From Bostrychus sinensis (lineage: Eukaryota > Chordata > Actinopteri > Gobiiformes > Eleotridae): a stretch of 64,000 bases of DNA. The DNA lies in assembly GCA_020698575.1 (NCBI GenBank), contig CM036240.1:29208711-29272710 (forward strand), in the 5' to 3' direction. Of this stretch, positions 33,650 through 44,757 are shown piece by piece (the first letter of the stretch is position 1; each line of letters opens with the position of its first letter). Under the pieces are notes generated by a model that saw nothing but the letters and a program-made list of their open reading frames with translations, made no database searches and was not told where the DNA came from. The position numbers were made by a program, and so were the translations under genes.

Positions 33650-33860
33650 GCCATAACATGTTAGCAATGGATTTATTTCTTAGATGTTTGTCATGGCAGA
33701 ATGACCAAAAGGCTGAGGGAAATTTAGGACAGATACAAAGAGGAGAATACAAGAGTCAAGCTGAGTGATGGGTCACACTGAAGTCAAAAGGACTTGTGAG
33801 CTTTTATAATACTGCTTTACACTAAAATGTAGGGAGTGAAAAATGCAACCAAAACAAAAA
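33650..33860 (+). repeat. Unidentified duplicated segment P (paired with 39.06 kb)
   Basis: Aligns by eye with 39063-39285 in the same orientation: GTTAGCCATAACA, the TCATGGCA step, CCAAAAG, GAGGAGAA(T/C)ACAA(G/A)AGTCA, GGGTCACAC(T/A)GAAGTCAA, GGACTT, and TGAAATGTA/TAAAATGTA followed by GGGAG. Divergence is considerable. No terminal repeats or coding signature mark it as a known element. Confidence 0.55.
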
Positions 33861-33904
33861 GTAGCTTTCAGTTACTTGTTTACCTTGTTTAGTCCAGTCA
33901 AAGC

Positions 33905-34610
33905 GCATTAGAATTAGTTTCCTCCATTAGTCTGGACCTTGTGGGCAGGTGTGAATAGTGTACACTCAAGCAAAACCTGATCCAGACCAAACAATCAGAC
34001 GAAGACCTACAGTATCTGAAAAGGTGGTCTCAGTCTGCTTCCAAACAGACTCTGGTATGGTTTGCTTTTGGTCTCAATATAAACCGGTCTCGATGCAGTC
34101 CAACTCCAAACAAAATCAGCCTTTTTGGGGTTACCAAGCCTCCGTAGCAAGGTAATAAACAGCTGCAACACACAACAATGTGGCTGCATTTACTGTGTTT
34201 AGCGAGAAGATGGAGAAGGGATTTCAGTGCTCTCCTCTCTGGGAGCACCAGCCATCGTGCACCCATCATTGCCATTGCAGGGTAACAAGCAGAAGACCGC
34301 TAAGTTGACATCATATTAGCTGCTCTTGACACTCAAAATGTTTTTCCCAGATTTGTAGCGGTAACAACAGAATAATTTTCCAGATAAAAAGTACAGCATG
34401 CAAGATCTTCAAGATTATTTTCCTCAACATTTGTGTGTTTGATTTTGCCCTGCCCCCTCATTTCTGGCCAATGAGTGTAACAACTGGTACATGCATGGGA
34501 TAGTTTTCATGTTATAGTCCAATTGCAAAGATTTTAATGAAAACAAGATCGGAACCAAACGAAGTCCGCTTTAAAGGCCACTTTCCTGGTGTAAATACAC
34601 CCTTATATTC
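33905..34610. mobile_element. Possible MITE with TCTGGACC / GGTGTAAATACACC ends
   Basis: The left part holds AGTCTGGACCTTGTGGGC, GGTGTGAATAGTG and TGATCCAGACCAAAC; the right part holds CGAAGTCCGCTTTAAAGGCC and TCCTGGTGTAAATACACCC. Fish MITEs of this style carry GGTGTATTTACACCAGGA at one end and CCAGACCAAAC words inside. Ends and duplications could not be fixed. Frames inside are chance. Confidence 0.35.
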
Positions 34611-34764
34611 AGAGGTTAACATATCAAATCTTTCATTATTAGCATACTGGCCCTTTCTTTTTGGTTTTGCTTTGTTTGTTTCCACCCCTGAATGCACTTC
34701 CTGACATTTATCTAGGCTTATACTCTACATTTATCAAGGCTTAGGGCAGCACAAAATGTGGCTG

Positions 34765-34845
34765 GAGTTTTTGGCTCCAGGTGGTGGAATCGAACCCCTG
34801 ACCTACAGCACAAAAGCAGGGGAACTAAGCAATACACCAATGGGG
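34765..34845 (-). mobile_element. tRNA-derived SINE fragment
   Basis: Minus strand contains an exact Pol III B-box GGGGTTCGATTCC preceded by CTGTAGGTCA and TGTATTGCTTAGTTCCCC. It is too decayed on the A-box side and unfoldable as a tRNA, so a SINE head or tRNA-like fragment rather than a tRNA gene. Confidence 0.45.
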
Positions 34846-35339
34846 AGAAACGACATATTGATGGCCAATATGAAAAAAAATCACATTATATTAAAAACCT
34901 ATATTACTTATTGCAGGTAAGGGAGTTTATAATTAAGGAAGACCTCTTGATTACAGGCTCACTGCCACATTACTATTCAGCGATTTAAACTGTGACTCAA
35001 TATCAAAAACTTTCAAATAACTAGTCGTTATTTTGGAAATGACTGTTCAACCATACAAGTAGCTTCTTTAGCCAGTATGATAATTAGCAGTATTGCAGCT
35101 AAGTAGCCATAAGTCCACTCCTCCACTTATGCTTAACAAACACCATTGCCAACAAGTACAAAAGATGAAACATAAATTAGCACTTAGTTTAATTCAACGT
35201 GAAGTATCTATTCTTAAACTCTATTACGTGCTTCTAAAACACACATCATTACGTGCTAGAGCCAGCCGTACAATCCTCGCCAATTACACCATTTCTTGCA
35301 TTCTGCTTTGCTTCACTGCAGCTCTCCACATTCTCTTAC
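34846..35339. other. Unassigned non-coding DNA
   Basis: AT-rich. Frames 34758-34988 and 35093-35350 have no domain. Confidence 0.4.
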
Positions 35340-35500
35340 AGCACCTATAGCCGCTTGCCCATTTATTACTCCAGGCCAGCCAACTGTTTATTTGCCAGGC
35401 CGATAGCTTGGCGTAGGCGTCCTCTCCGCAAATGAGGTTAATGCCATTCCCTGAGCAATGATGTGGTGACTCAAAGTACAATGGCTTGGCACAGAGACCC
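35340..35500. promoter_or_regulatory. Candidate conserved non-coding element
   Basis: Block with GCCCATTTATTACTCCAGGC, CAACTGTTTATTTGCC, CAAATGAGGTTAATGCC and AAGTACAATGGCTTGG, containing a TTTATTRC/GTTTATTTG forkhead-like pair. It ends at a poly-C run (35509-35510 region). Function inferred. Confidence 0.3.
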
Positions 35501-35720
35501 CCCCCCCCCCTCCCAAATGTGCTTGATTTGAATTGTTTCAGAGGCATTTGGAACGGCATTGGTAATTGCTTCCAGAGCTCCCCAAGGAGTAATTGCTCTT
35601 CCTCCACCCAAAAAGTCTGTACCTCCCTGCTCGTATCCGCTGCCCAGCACTACTTGACATATTCTCCGGCCAGAATCATTTTCTTCCAAGAGTGGAGAAA
35701 GTGGTTTGGGGTGGAATGAC

Positions 35721-35791
35721 TTGATTGCAAGGGCACGAGTGTGTCTAGACAAATGTGAATGGCTTTGTCTCCACCTGCGTTTTTGTGTAGT
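35721..35791 (+). repeat. Unidentified duplicated segment Q, copy 1
   Basis: 71 bp matching 37911-37980 at roughly 88% by eye, including GCACGAGTGTGTCTAGACAA and GGCTTTGTCTCCACCTGC. Weaker similarity extends about 70 bp upstream (CTTGACAT..., then GTGG/GGGGT-rich sequence). It is not a recognised transposon and shows no coding frame common to both copies that makes sense. Confidence 0.7.
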
Positions 35792-35800
35792 GGTTATACA

Positions 35801-36974
35801 AGAAGAGTTTGCTTTAAATTTGATACTCAGACTGGGAAGATTCTTTTTTTATTTTCTCAAAGTGACAGACCTAAATAATTCAACTTAATGTCAGATTATT
35901 GCAGCATTCATATGGTTTATACAATCTGCTTGGGGAAAGTGCTTTGAGCATGTGCCATAGTTGGACAGTGGCGCGGATTAACTTCTGTAAACAAATTAGA
36001 AAAAATTAAAACCCCTTTTTGGAAGGGCATAAACAAATACATAGGGTCATTCAGTCATAATCTCATGTTGTTCTTAAAAGAGAAAGCTAGTTTATATTTG
36101 CTTTTGATGTGTCCAATATTTATAATAACTATCATTCAATATGTAAAAAATAAACAATAGTTGTTCTGGACTAAATATTCACTTTTGTGCATTTGTTTGC
36201 ATAAGTGGACAACTCTTCTTTAACCAGCAACCTCCTCACTGTAGTACAACAAATTTAACGTAACCTCTGAGCTGTAGGGACACAATTAAACTAAAATTAA
36301 ATCCCTATGACTCATTATAGGTGCTAACAAGCCATTTCTACTGGAGTCGGGGCCTTCCATTGGAGATAAAGTTGAAACAGGAGACACTTTAAACTTGCAA
36401 AAGCCTTATTTATTTAAAGTTATTTATTTGCCTCCTAAAAGTCCATTTTGATTCATTTGATTTGATTGTACGTCATACATTGCAGCTCATGTTTTATTTA
36501 AGATACGGTGAGAATTAAAAGTCCATTTTGAGAAGGATAAACTGGGATTTTCATGCTTTAGGATCATTATATCTGTGGAAAAATCGTCTTCTGAATGAAT
36601 AACTCAATACTAATGACTATTGAGATATTTTCTGCAGCAATACGTTGTCTTTTAAAGTAAAGTGTGTTATCATGACAGGCTGTCATGCCAGAAGTTGATG
36701 CCAGGTGAAGAACCCATTTTTCAGATTTTTTTTTTCTAGTACTTTTAACTTGTAAGGACAGCTTGTATTCTCGATAGAATAGAGTATTAGAGAGTCAATT
36801 AGCAAAGCTTATTGTCATTTTTTGTCCATCCTGGTGCCAATTCTATTCACATGCCCCAAACAAGAGCATACTGACCATTTCAGCTTTTCTTTTCTTACAA
36901 AAGGAAAAGTAAAACTGAACAAATGGCGCAATGTAAGGACAAAAAAAAAACTTGAGAATAAATTTACTTTTTTT
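35801..36974. other. Unassigned AT-rich DNA
   Basis: Nothing recognised; the phrase AAAGTCCATTTTGA occurs twice (36436 and 36518 regions). Confidence 0.4.
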
Positions 36975-37505
36975 AGATTTTATAATGTCCCTTCATCAAA
37001 AACATACCTGGAGTTGTGTTTTGCTTCAATCACACCTGTTTGACTTTATTCTCTGGCTCTGAGTTTTTGAGTCCTCAAAATATTCGGTTCCACAAACCCA
37101 GGCCCCCCCCCCTTGAACCCCCGCCCACTCCAGGAAGCACTGACCAATCAACAAGCCCTCTACATCCAGTCTTCTCTCATTCGTTTATCCAAAAAAACAA
37201 AAAACAAAAAGTGCTTAGCTGTTTCCACTGATTCCTCACAGACATTTTTCATGTTATAGTAAAACGGCATCATACAAAAAGTTTAAGGAAATAAACAACT
37301 TTTTTTGCTCTATTTCTGTTAAAAAAGACCGTAACATAGATGCACTCTGCTGCAATCTCCTTATCTCTTCACCTGTTTCTTCATGTCAGTAGTGAAGTAA
37401 TTATTAAATGCTTTCTCTTAATTACATGATGTTTTTAAATGTTTTAAAACATGCAACGCTGTTCTAAAGGCAACCAAGATTGGTTTAAAAAGATGAATAA
37501 ATGTT
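36975..37505 (+). mobile_element. T2/Kolobok-like MITE (copy 4)
   Basis: Includes CATCAAAAACATACCTGGAG, AATATTCGGTTCCACAAACC, CCCACTCCAGGAAGCACTG, ACCAATCAACAAGCCCTCTA, the GTAAAACGGCATCATACAAA step and GGCAACCAAGATTGGTTTAA. The TTAAAGGGG ends are eroded. Frame 37016-37231 is read from the repeat. Confidence 0.75.
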
Positions 37506-37844
37506 AGTTTTGCATTTATCTCCACTGCATTAAAGCTTTGCCAATATTTCACTCTCCTTCCATTTTCTCTTATTTTTTTATATTAGTGCTTTTTTTTTAT
37601 GTAATCAAATCAAACCAGCACAGATTTTGCCTTGCTGCGTATTCTCAGCATCCAATGATTCAATACAGCTAATCAGTTTTCTTCAAATTTATAAAAAAAA
37701 GTAATACTTTTTACTTTTTACAGTGAACTTACTTTAGTGTCCTACCTAGATAAACGCCAGAATAGTTTGACTAATTTAATTAAACGTCTTAATCAAACTA
37801 AGCAGCCCAGTCTGACTAAGCTCTGCATGTAAAGTTGCTGCTTG
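37506..37844. other. Unassigned AT-rich DNA
   Basis: Nothing recognised. Confidence 0.4.
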
Positions 37845-37910
37845 ACATTTGGACCAAGATGACTTTCTCCCACAGTGAAGTGGGGTTGGGTGGTGGTTTG
37901 GCTGCAGTAA

Positions 37911-37980
37911 CTGATTGCAAGTGCACGAGTGTGTCTAGACAAATGCTTATGGCTTTGTGTCCACCTGCATTGTGTGTAGT
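37911..37980 (+). repeat. Unidentified duplicated segment Q, copy 2
   Basis: Partner of 35721-35791 in the same orientation, 2.2 kb away. Both keep a TCTAGA site and CCACCTGC. See copy 1. Confidence 0.7.
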
Positions 37981-38104
37981 TCTCACAGTTCGAATTAATT
38001 ATCTTGCTCCGAAAAGGCACTCGGAGTGATTGGAAGGAAATTGCCCTCAGCTGTGTTCTGACTAACATTGTCTCCTAAAAAAAAAAAGAAAAAATCAGAC
38101 TCAG

Positions 38105-38420
38105 AGAGGGCTGAGATTTGCATTCCAGACGTCCACTTCAGACCACATTCTGCGAAAACTGCAACCCGGACCAGAGGCCGCTCACACGTGCACGCCGGCC
38201 CAAAGGTTTCCTGTGGTTCTAAAATGATTGCTTACCAAGAATATATAGTCCTCTAGAGGCTTTTTGTGCCAAGCGTGAGTTTCACACAAGTTATTTCTTA
38301 TGTAAGGTTCAACAAGTCAACCGACCTGAACGGACAATTATGGCTAGGCCCGGGCCTTGTTATATGACCCATAGCGTTTAGAGGATTTAATGCCTCTACG
38401 TGCAGCAGGGAAACATATAA
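38105..38420. promoter_or_regulatory. Candidate conserved non-coding element
   Basis: CpG-bearing block with GATTTGCATTCC (octamer-like), CCACATTCTGCG, CACACGTGCACG (E-box), AAAATGATTGCTTACC, ACAATTATGG and AGGATTTAATGCC. No repeat signature; regulatory role inferred. Confidence 0.33.
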
Positions 38421-39062
38421 ATTAGCCCTAAATGTGCAAAAAATCCCTGCACTAAAGCTCGGACACTGGTGTTTAAGTTAGACTGGAAATGATTTCGCTT
38501 TCTTCCTAGTCTAAAATTAGGGTCAAGTTTGAGATCCACTTTCAGTCTGGGATGTAAACAAAAAGTGAAATTAACAATAAGCTAGGAGCAGTTATGGCAC
38601 TTATTTGCAGAGGTTTTGCCATAAATTGGTAAGAGTTTGATTACAGTTAAAATAATGACTTTACCTTTCATTTTTCAGAGGCAGACTCGGGGCTCTATAA
38701 AGTGTGTAATGAATCTAAATCTATCAATAACAGCTGCACTATGAATTTCTACAGATCCTTGGAGGAACATTTTACCTTTGTCTGCTGAATCTGAAACAGC
38801 TCCTGAGGATTATCAATTAGTTTCCATTAAAACTTGACAGTCTCATATTTGAGCTAACAGTCAAACCTTTCCCAGATATAATTTTGATTCTTTATGGCCT
38901 TAGATTGGCCTTCAAAGGACACTGTAGTTTGAGAATGGAGGCCCTAAGATTTTACTCAGGGTGTTTCCTGCTGCTTGGAGGCATTTCCTTTGGAGTCAGC
39001 TTATCCAAAGTGAAGGCAAGACGCGCAGAAGGCAAGCTTCAGAGGTGGTGGGGAATTTTCAG
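38421..39062. other. Unassigned non-coding DNA
   Basis: Overlapping plus frames 38884-39156 and 38961-39242 have no domain and run into repeat P. Confidence 0.4.
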
Positions 39063-39285
39063 GTTAGCCATAACAACAAACAAGCTCATGATAGGTTTGT
39101 TTCTGAGTTGTCCGTCATGGCACAGCCGCCAAAAGACAGAAGTAACCTTTGTATAGATAGGAGGAGGAGAACACAAAAGTCAGGCCAATTGAGGGGTCAC
39201 ACAGAAGTCAACTGGACTTCACCCTGCCCCCTTTTACCCTGAAATGTACGGGGAGCTTTGTAGTGAAATAAAAAGAAGAAACAAG
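39063..39285 (+). repeat. Unidentified duplicated segment P, copy 2
   Basis: Partner of 33650-33860, same orientation, about 5.4 kb away. See that entry for the shared anchors. Confidence 0.55.
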
Positions 39286-39458
39286 CTAATTTACATGGTT
39301 CCACTTTGAGAAACTGTGTATTCAAATTGGACATTTTCACAGTTTCAAATCTGTTCAGAATAACTGACACCAAAATCCCTTTTTTACCTAATAAGGTGCA
39401 TAAATGACTTTTTAGTGGTACATCTCACTGGTTTTGGTTTTATCTTTGACAGTATAGT

Positions 39459-39503
39459 AAAAAAAAAAAAAAAAAAAAAAAAAATTGAATTCATTTTTTT
39501 TTT
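39459..39503. repeat. poly-A / poly-T near-palindrome
   Basis: 26 A, then TTGAATTCA, then 12 T. The junction around TGAATTCA is palindromic with one mismatch, so the stretch can fold back on itself. Confidence 0.85.
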
Positions 39504-40104
39504 TTAAATTTGCAAAACAGGGAGAACCATCTGAGTGCTGCCCTTCTAAAGTCAAACAGTGGCTATACTTCTGCTTATTTCTTTAAGATAAACAAGTATA
39601 GTAGTTCATCACCTTACCACAGGCCATAGTAGCAGCAAGTTGGGTTTTTCTTGAGCCAAGTTACTAACAAACTAATGAAAATAGAGGAGAGTGGAGCATT
39701 CATTGGCTATGTATGAGCCTGTGTTCTCCCTGTGCTGCTTCGACGTACTTAAGACTAGCATTTAATCGATTAAAGAAAATTAACCAAATGTGCATCACTA
39801 GCTCTTTCCTTCTGTCTCTGGCCAGTCTTTGCACACTTTTCCAGCATTTTTGAAGGCGGATGAAAGGCCTGAACCATGGTCAGTTACTCTTTGAATAAAA
39901 CAGACCCCACAACTCTTTTTAAAAGCAAGCTCTATTTACCCAGACAGTACTGCTCCAAAAAAATAATGGTAAACTAATATGTATTTTGTGGTTTATAATA
40001 TGTTAAATATGCTCTAGACTATTGAATGTTAGAGACAAATCCATCTAAGGCCTTTTTTTTTCCCAACTCCAGTTCTTTTTTTGTTGTTGGAAGGATTATA
40101 AATC
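39504..40104. other. Mostly unassigned; fragment of the 26.3-kb repeat at 39760-39805
   Basis: TTTAATCGATTAAAGAAAAT then TAACCAAATGTGCATCAC at 39760-39805 is the reverse complement of the opening of the repeat at 26345. The rest shows nothing recognisable. Confidence 0.45.
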
Positions 40105-40485
40105 ACTGTTCAGACTTATCAATGTGACAAATGAAAGACAATATATCACAAAAGTCCAGTTTGCAGTTGGAGAGACTTGAAGCGAGAGACTGACACCAGA
40201 GCCGGGCCATGATTGGCCTGTCTCTGCGACCCCTACAGCTGCTCGCACAGATGTTTGCCGAATCAAGCCATTCGGGACGTCTGAAAATCATTAGCACGTT
40301 TCAGGGGCAGAACGATAAATGTAAAGACAAGAGCCGGAGCCAAGAATTGCAAGGTTTGTCCCGCGTCAGCTGAAAGCGATAGTGACTTTCAACACAACAT
40401 ACGGTAATGGAATACACATTATGAGGTGGTTAATGCAGCCTGGAACAATTTACGAGGAGGATTTGGAGGACGGGTTATTTGTGTG
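40105..40485. promoter_or_regulatory. Candidate conserved non-coding element
   Basis: Contains GGCCATGATTGGCCTGTCTC, CTACAGCTGCTCG, GAAAATCATTAGCACG, CCGCGTCAGCTGAAAGC and GTGGTTAATGCAGCC with several CpGs. No repeat character; the minus frame 40103-40297 is short and domainless. Among the better enhancer-like blocks here. Confidence 0.36.
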
Positions 40486-40821
40486 TGGAGCTTGTTTGTT
40501 TGTTTTTTGGGTGTGGGGTCCGTGACTGATACTGTCATGTGATGAGGAAGCTTGGCAAAGAAATCCTTATGACTGGAATGAGTGCATGTATCAGAAAATT
40601 TTGGCTTAACTACATATTTTACAGCTCCAAATTATTATTTTTTATCCAGATGCTCCAAATTTGTATGTGCTGTATGACTAAATGAGAAAAAAAAATCTTT
40701 GAATTTGATTTGAATACAGTGACTCCTTAAGAGGCTACTGGTTCAAACATTTTAAAGGTTTGGTTAAATCAAGCTATCAAGAAGATGTTTTTAATGACAC
40801 TGACCTGGGCTTCATTCATAA

Positions 40822-41190
40822 AGTAAGAAAATATTATGCAAAATCGACTTTTTTAAGCTTTGTTCACTCATTAAAAACATACCTGAGTTGTGTTTTGTTT
40901 CATTCACACATGTTTAATTAATCCTCTATTCTTTGGCATGGTTGTTCTGAGCCGGCAAAAGGCACGGTTCCATGAACCTCCGACTCTCCCACAAACCCCT
41001 GGAAGCACTGACCAATCAACAAGCTCTCTACATCCACTCTGCTCTCATTCATTTATCAAAAAAAAAAAGGTGTACAGCTCTTTTTCCGCTGACGCCTCAC
41101 AGCTATTTTTTTCATTTTGTACTAAAATGGCATCATGCAATAAGTTTAAGGATGTAAAAAGTTGTTATCTCTGTTTGTTTACATAAGAGA
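40822..41190 (+). mobile_element. T2/Kolobok-like MITE (copy 5)
   Basis: Starts near AATATTATGCAAAATCGACT and carries AAAAACATACCTGAGTTGTG, GGTTCCATGAACCTCCGACT, GGAAGCACTGACCAATCAAC and CTAAAATGGCATCATGCAAT. The GCCCACTCCA part of the core is deleted. The 3' end fades after 41190. Frames 40890-41186 and 40972-41157 are read from it. Confidence 0.72.
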
Positions 41191-41971
41191 CATGGCACAC
41201 AGACAATCTTCTTGTTGAGAAGTGAACTGAAGCATGTTTGAGGAATTCGTGTTTGGTGCGCATTTGGCTTTATACCCCTCAGAAAACTAAAGATTTATAT
41301 TTAGGTATAATCATTAGGTGTGTGAGGTGGGTTTAAGTGTGCACATTACTACTTCTGGTGGGATTTTAAAAAGGGGAAATTGTGTGCAGGTGTGCGTACG
41401 CAGGGTTTTATAAGTGGAAATTTCCTGTACAAATTTAGTAAGGATTCTATGCACCGTTTTATAAATGAGACACCAGCATATTGTGGTCTGGATTGGTCTG
41501 TATCTACAGGAAATCTGAGTGAATCACAGGACACTACAGAACGTGGGGATCTCCAAGCATTTACAAAGGGGCTGGTGACTGGAAAAACCAACACTGAGTA
41601 ACTACCAGTTTTATCCAATTAGAGAAAAACCATGCTGTTTACACAAGTAACAAGAAAAATGTTCACTTTGTTGTCTAAATTTTAAACAGACCCATAACTG
41701 TCAGTTCTGCCACACTATTAGTTGAACTGTCAGTGGTGTGCAAGCACATTGTCCTGACCGTGAGAAATCTTTTCTGCGCAAAAACACTGCAAAAACTTTG
41801 AGTACTTTGTTTAAAAGGAACAAGCACAAATGTTGATTAAAGAAAACCCCAACTTTGCTGCATTTAAAATTGAATTGATGTCTTTTTGTAAGTCTCTTAA
41901 ACATCTTGAAGGTGCCTTAAAACTACTGGATTAGTTCTCACGTTATATGGATTAATGCCTCCCTGTACCTA

Positions 41972-41991
41972 TTTTTTTTTTTTTTTTTTTT
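41972..41991. repeat. poly-T tract
   Basis: Run of 20 T. Confidence 0.9.
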
Positions 41992-42173
41992 GGCTTATTT
42001 AGTGCTTTTCATTCTGTGTAGTAAGTTGTATTGCCATTTTGATTGATGATTTATTATTTAAATGGATGATGCAATTTTTCAACAGTGATGTAAAATTCCC
42101 ATACCAAAATTAATGTCAAATAATTATTTCATTTAATTCTACAGGTCATACAATTGCAAAACAGTTTGAAAGG

Positions 42174-42196
42174 AAAAAAAAAAAAAAAAAAAAAAA
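42174..42196. repeat. poly-A tract
   Basis: Run of 23 A, 180 bp from an inverted T20 tract. Confidence 0.9.
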
Positions 42197-42939
42197 GTTA
42201 GACAAACTCTTTATATGGACTATTAGCAGTATAGCAGAGTTCAATCAAGTGTATATCATACCAACATGCAGGTTTAGTCCAGAATTCAACGTTAACACTT
42301 CTCAACATACCAATGATTTTAAATTATATTTATTCCTTTTCAGATTTGCAAATGCACTATAGATCTTTACACTGAAAATTTATTTTTAGTCTTGTTAAAA
42401 TATGTGAAAGGATCTCATTATTTCCACTATTCGTTGAATCTGTAATAACCAGTATATTGGAACCTGTGTGTCTGATAATGTTCTCTTAAAGAAAGAATCC
42501 TTTTACCAATAATGTGACCATGTCCTCGAAAAACCCCATTGTCTGTGGAGGACAAAGAACATTTTTGGTTGTAGTTTCTCATGTGAAAAAATTGGATCTG
42601 AGCAATAGTTGGATCAGATTCTGGGCTGGAAAAATGATGCAACACAGTGCTAAAAATAAATCGTGAAAAGGAGCTGATGAAGCAGTGTGGCTGGGGAATG
42701 AAAAATGTGGAAATTATTTGTCGTTATTTTTTTTTTAAATATGTGCCCACTCCGTAATGAAGAGCATTCATTAGCAGTGGGTTTTGGTGAGTGCACATAT
42801 AGGCCAGCGCATGTTTTATTTAAGAATAGTTGGCTCTGCAGCTCATCGGGCTAATAGTTTACACTCTGGCACACTCTTGATTACAGAATGCCCCAGTTGC
42901 CAGTTTTCTTACAAGTGGAGATGTCAGATGGTCTTAAGG

Positions 42940-43330
42940 CAGGGGTGTCCAAACTATGGACCAGGGAATACATGTGGCCCGTGGACCATTTTTTATTGGC
43001 CCTCAGGCTTAACTTTGTTCTCGTTTGTGTTCTCATAGAAAGACGCTTATATACAACACCTGCGCCGCTCATTTCCTCCACATTTTTTTCTGTTGCTGCG
43101 GAGACTGCGTCATTACAAAACACGCACAGAAACTACTATACACTAACTCCTACCTGTGTTCCAGCAGAGGAGAGTGGCGTGGGCTGTTGTTTCTTGATAA
43201 ATCTTAGCTAAGAAGCTGATGTGTTTAGCCTGAGCTGCTTCCTGCCACACTGTCTGAGATGTGCTGTTATTTAGCACCATAAGAGAAAAATACAGCGGGC
43301 CAGGTGAAAACAGTTGGCCATTGTTATAAA
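42940..43330. mobile_element. hAT-type element, left terminus
   Basis: CAGGGGTGTCCAAACTATGG then ACATGTGGCCCGTGGACC and TTTTTATTGGCCCTCAGG is the left end of a very common vertebrate/fish hAT family. The same first 16 bases occur at 15376. A right end was not identified; CAGCGGGCCAGGTG near 43293 may be interior. Frames across it are chance. Confidence 0.55.
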
Positions 43331-44389
43331 GATTGAAGGCACAAATGAGCTGATAACTATAAGGAGAGAACTGACGGGAATGTGAATGATTCAATTCTCC
43401 ATTAGGCTAACTTATTATTAATTTAATTCTTTATTAAGTGAAAGCCATAGTCTGTTATGGATCTGACATTTGCTCACTTCCAGTTAAATTCAGTTTTATT
43501 TAGGGGCAGAGTGTCTGGCTGTCTAAAATTAATTACATTTCTGATTAAATTTTTTAGCATATTGTCATCATTTGTTAATAGACCACATTCTTCATTCTGT
43601 AAATATTTCAATTAAACTGTGAGCCTGGTAAGATGGGGGGATTTAATATTTGTGACGCAGATTTATGGCATGCGCCCCTAAATTTTATGCTTGTGCCTCT
43701 AAAAATTTTCATTCAGGGGGTACAATACTCCTGTCTGGAGCCCTGCAAACTATAGCTTCATTAAATTAAGAATGAGTCATGAATGCATTGAATGTAGGAT
43801 GTACAAAACAGTAAGGTTTCTTTTGAGGCAGTCAAGGTAACAATGACTTCAACTTAAACGCTAATATAGTGTCTTTTTGACACAGTAGAATCACAATCAT
43901 AAGTTAAAGTTCAGGTCTAGAAGCTACAAAATAGAGTAATTAAACAGTAATTACCCTATAATCTCTATCTCCATTGGCTTTGAACTAATCTCATGGAATA
44001 GGGCCACACTGCACATGCTCCACATATGAAAAAAAAAAAAAAAAAGACCCAAAAAGTTTTATTACATTGACGCAAAATGCTGCATAATAGTGCCTACAAT
44101 ATAAAACTAACCTAAGTATTTAGTACAATTTTATGTGAAGGTGAGTCCAAAAGCAGTCCTCAAGTCTTTGTGAGAAAAAGAAATGCAGAGACGCAGGTGA
44201 GTGCAAGGTGGCCTTGTCTTTTAATACAAGCCTGTGGGTCCACCACCTGCACAAGGTACCAACTCCTGCATATTAAATAAGGCATATATTAAACCATTTT
44301 AAACCATGGACCAAGAAACTGGAAACTAGCACATGGAAGATTATGTAACTGTCAGGAAAGGAAACTCCAGGCCAATAATACAATATTAT
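43331..44389. other. Mostly unassigned non-coding DNA
   Basis: A phrase near 43720 (CAGGGGGTACAATACTCCTG then TCTGGAGCCCTGCAAA) recalls another fish miniature element end. Otherwise nothing recognised. Confidence 0.35.
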
Positions 44390-44535
44390 TTATCTTCATC
44401 CACTTATTAATGCTAGAGGTTATGAGTGGCTGGAGCCTAGCCCAGCAACTTTGGGTCTGAGGCGGGTCACATCCTGGGCAATGGGCAGTTAGTTGCAGGA
44501 CTGACACATTCTGAGACCCAACCATTCATTTTTAT
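44390..44535 (+). mobile_element. SINE/LINE tail fragment
   Basis: TGCTAGAGGTTATGAGTGGC, TGGAGCCTAGCCCAGCAACT, TTGGGTCTGAGGCGGGTCAC and ATCCTGGGCAATGGGCAGTT follow the fish repeat phrase GGAGCCTATCCCAGCTGACTTTGGGTGAAAGGC...ACACCCTGGGC. Confidence 0.55.
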
Positions 44536-44680
44536 TGCCTTATATACATATACACAGTAAATATACTGTTTACCATTTATTCAAACAATTTAATTTCAGA
44601 TTTTATTAGATTTAAAAATGTTTTAATGTTATTTCTGTATTGTGTACTATTTGATTTTAATTGTAGCACTTAGCTCACAG

Positions 44681-44690
44681 ATTATTATTA

Positions 44691-44756
<66 letters not shown>

Positions 44757-44757
44757 A
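44681..44757. repeat. (ATT)n microsatellite
   Basis: About 25 ATT units with a single G substitution and a few slips. The leucine-rich frame 44642-44824 is a translation of this repeat. Confidence 0.95.

Larger units (their letters stand above)
41191..42939. other. Unassigned AT-rich DNA
   Basis: Short frames on both strands at 41349-41618 overlap each other. No family recognised apart from the homopolymer tracts listed separately. Confidence 0.4.

Noticed and set aside
34765..34845. Possible tRNA gene on the minus strand with an exact B-box
   Set aside because: No complete cloverleaf or proper A-box at the right spacing. A SINE head fragment explains it better.
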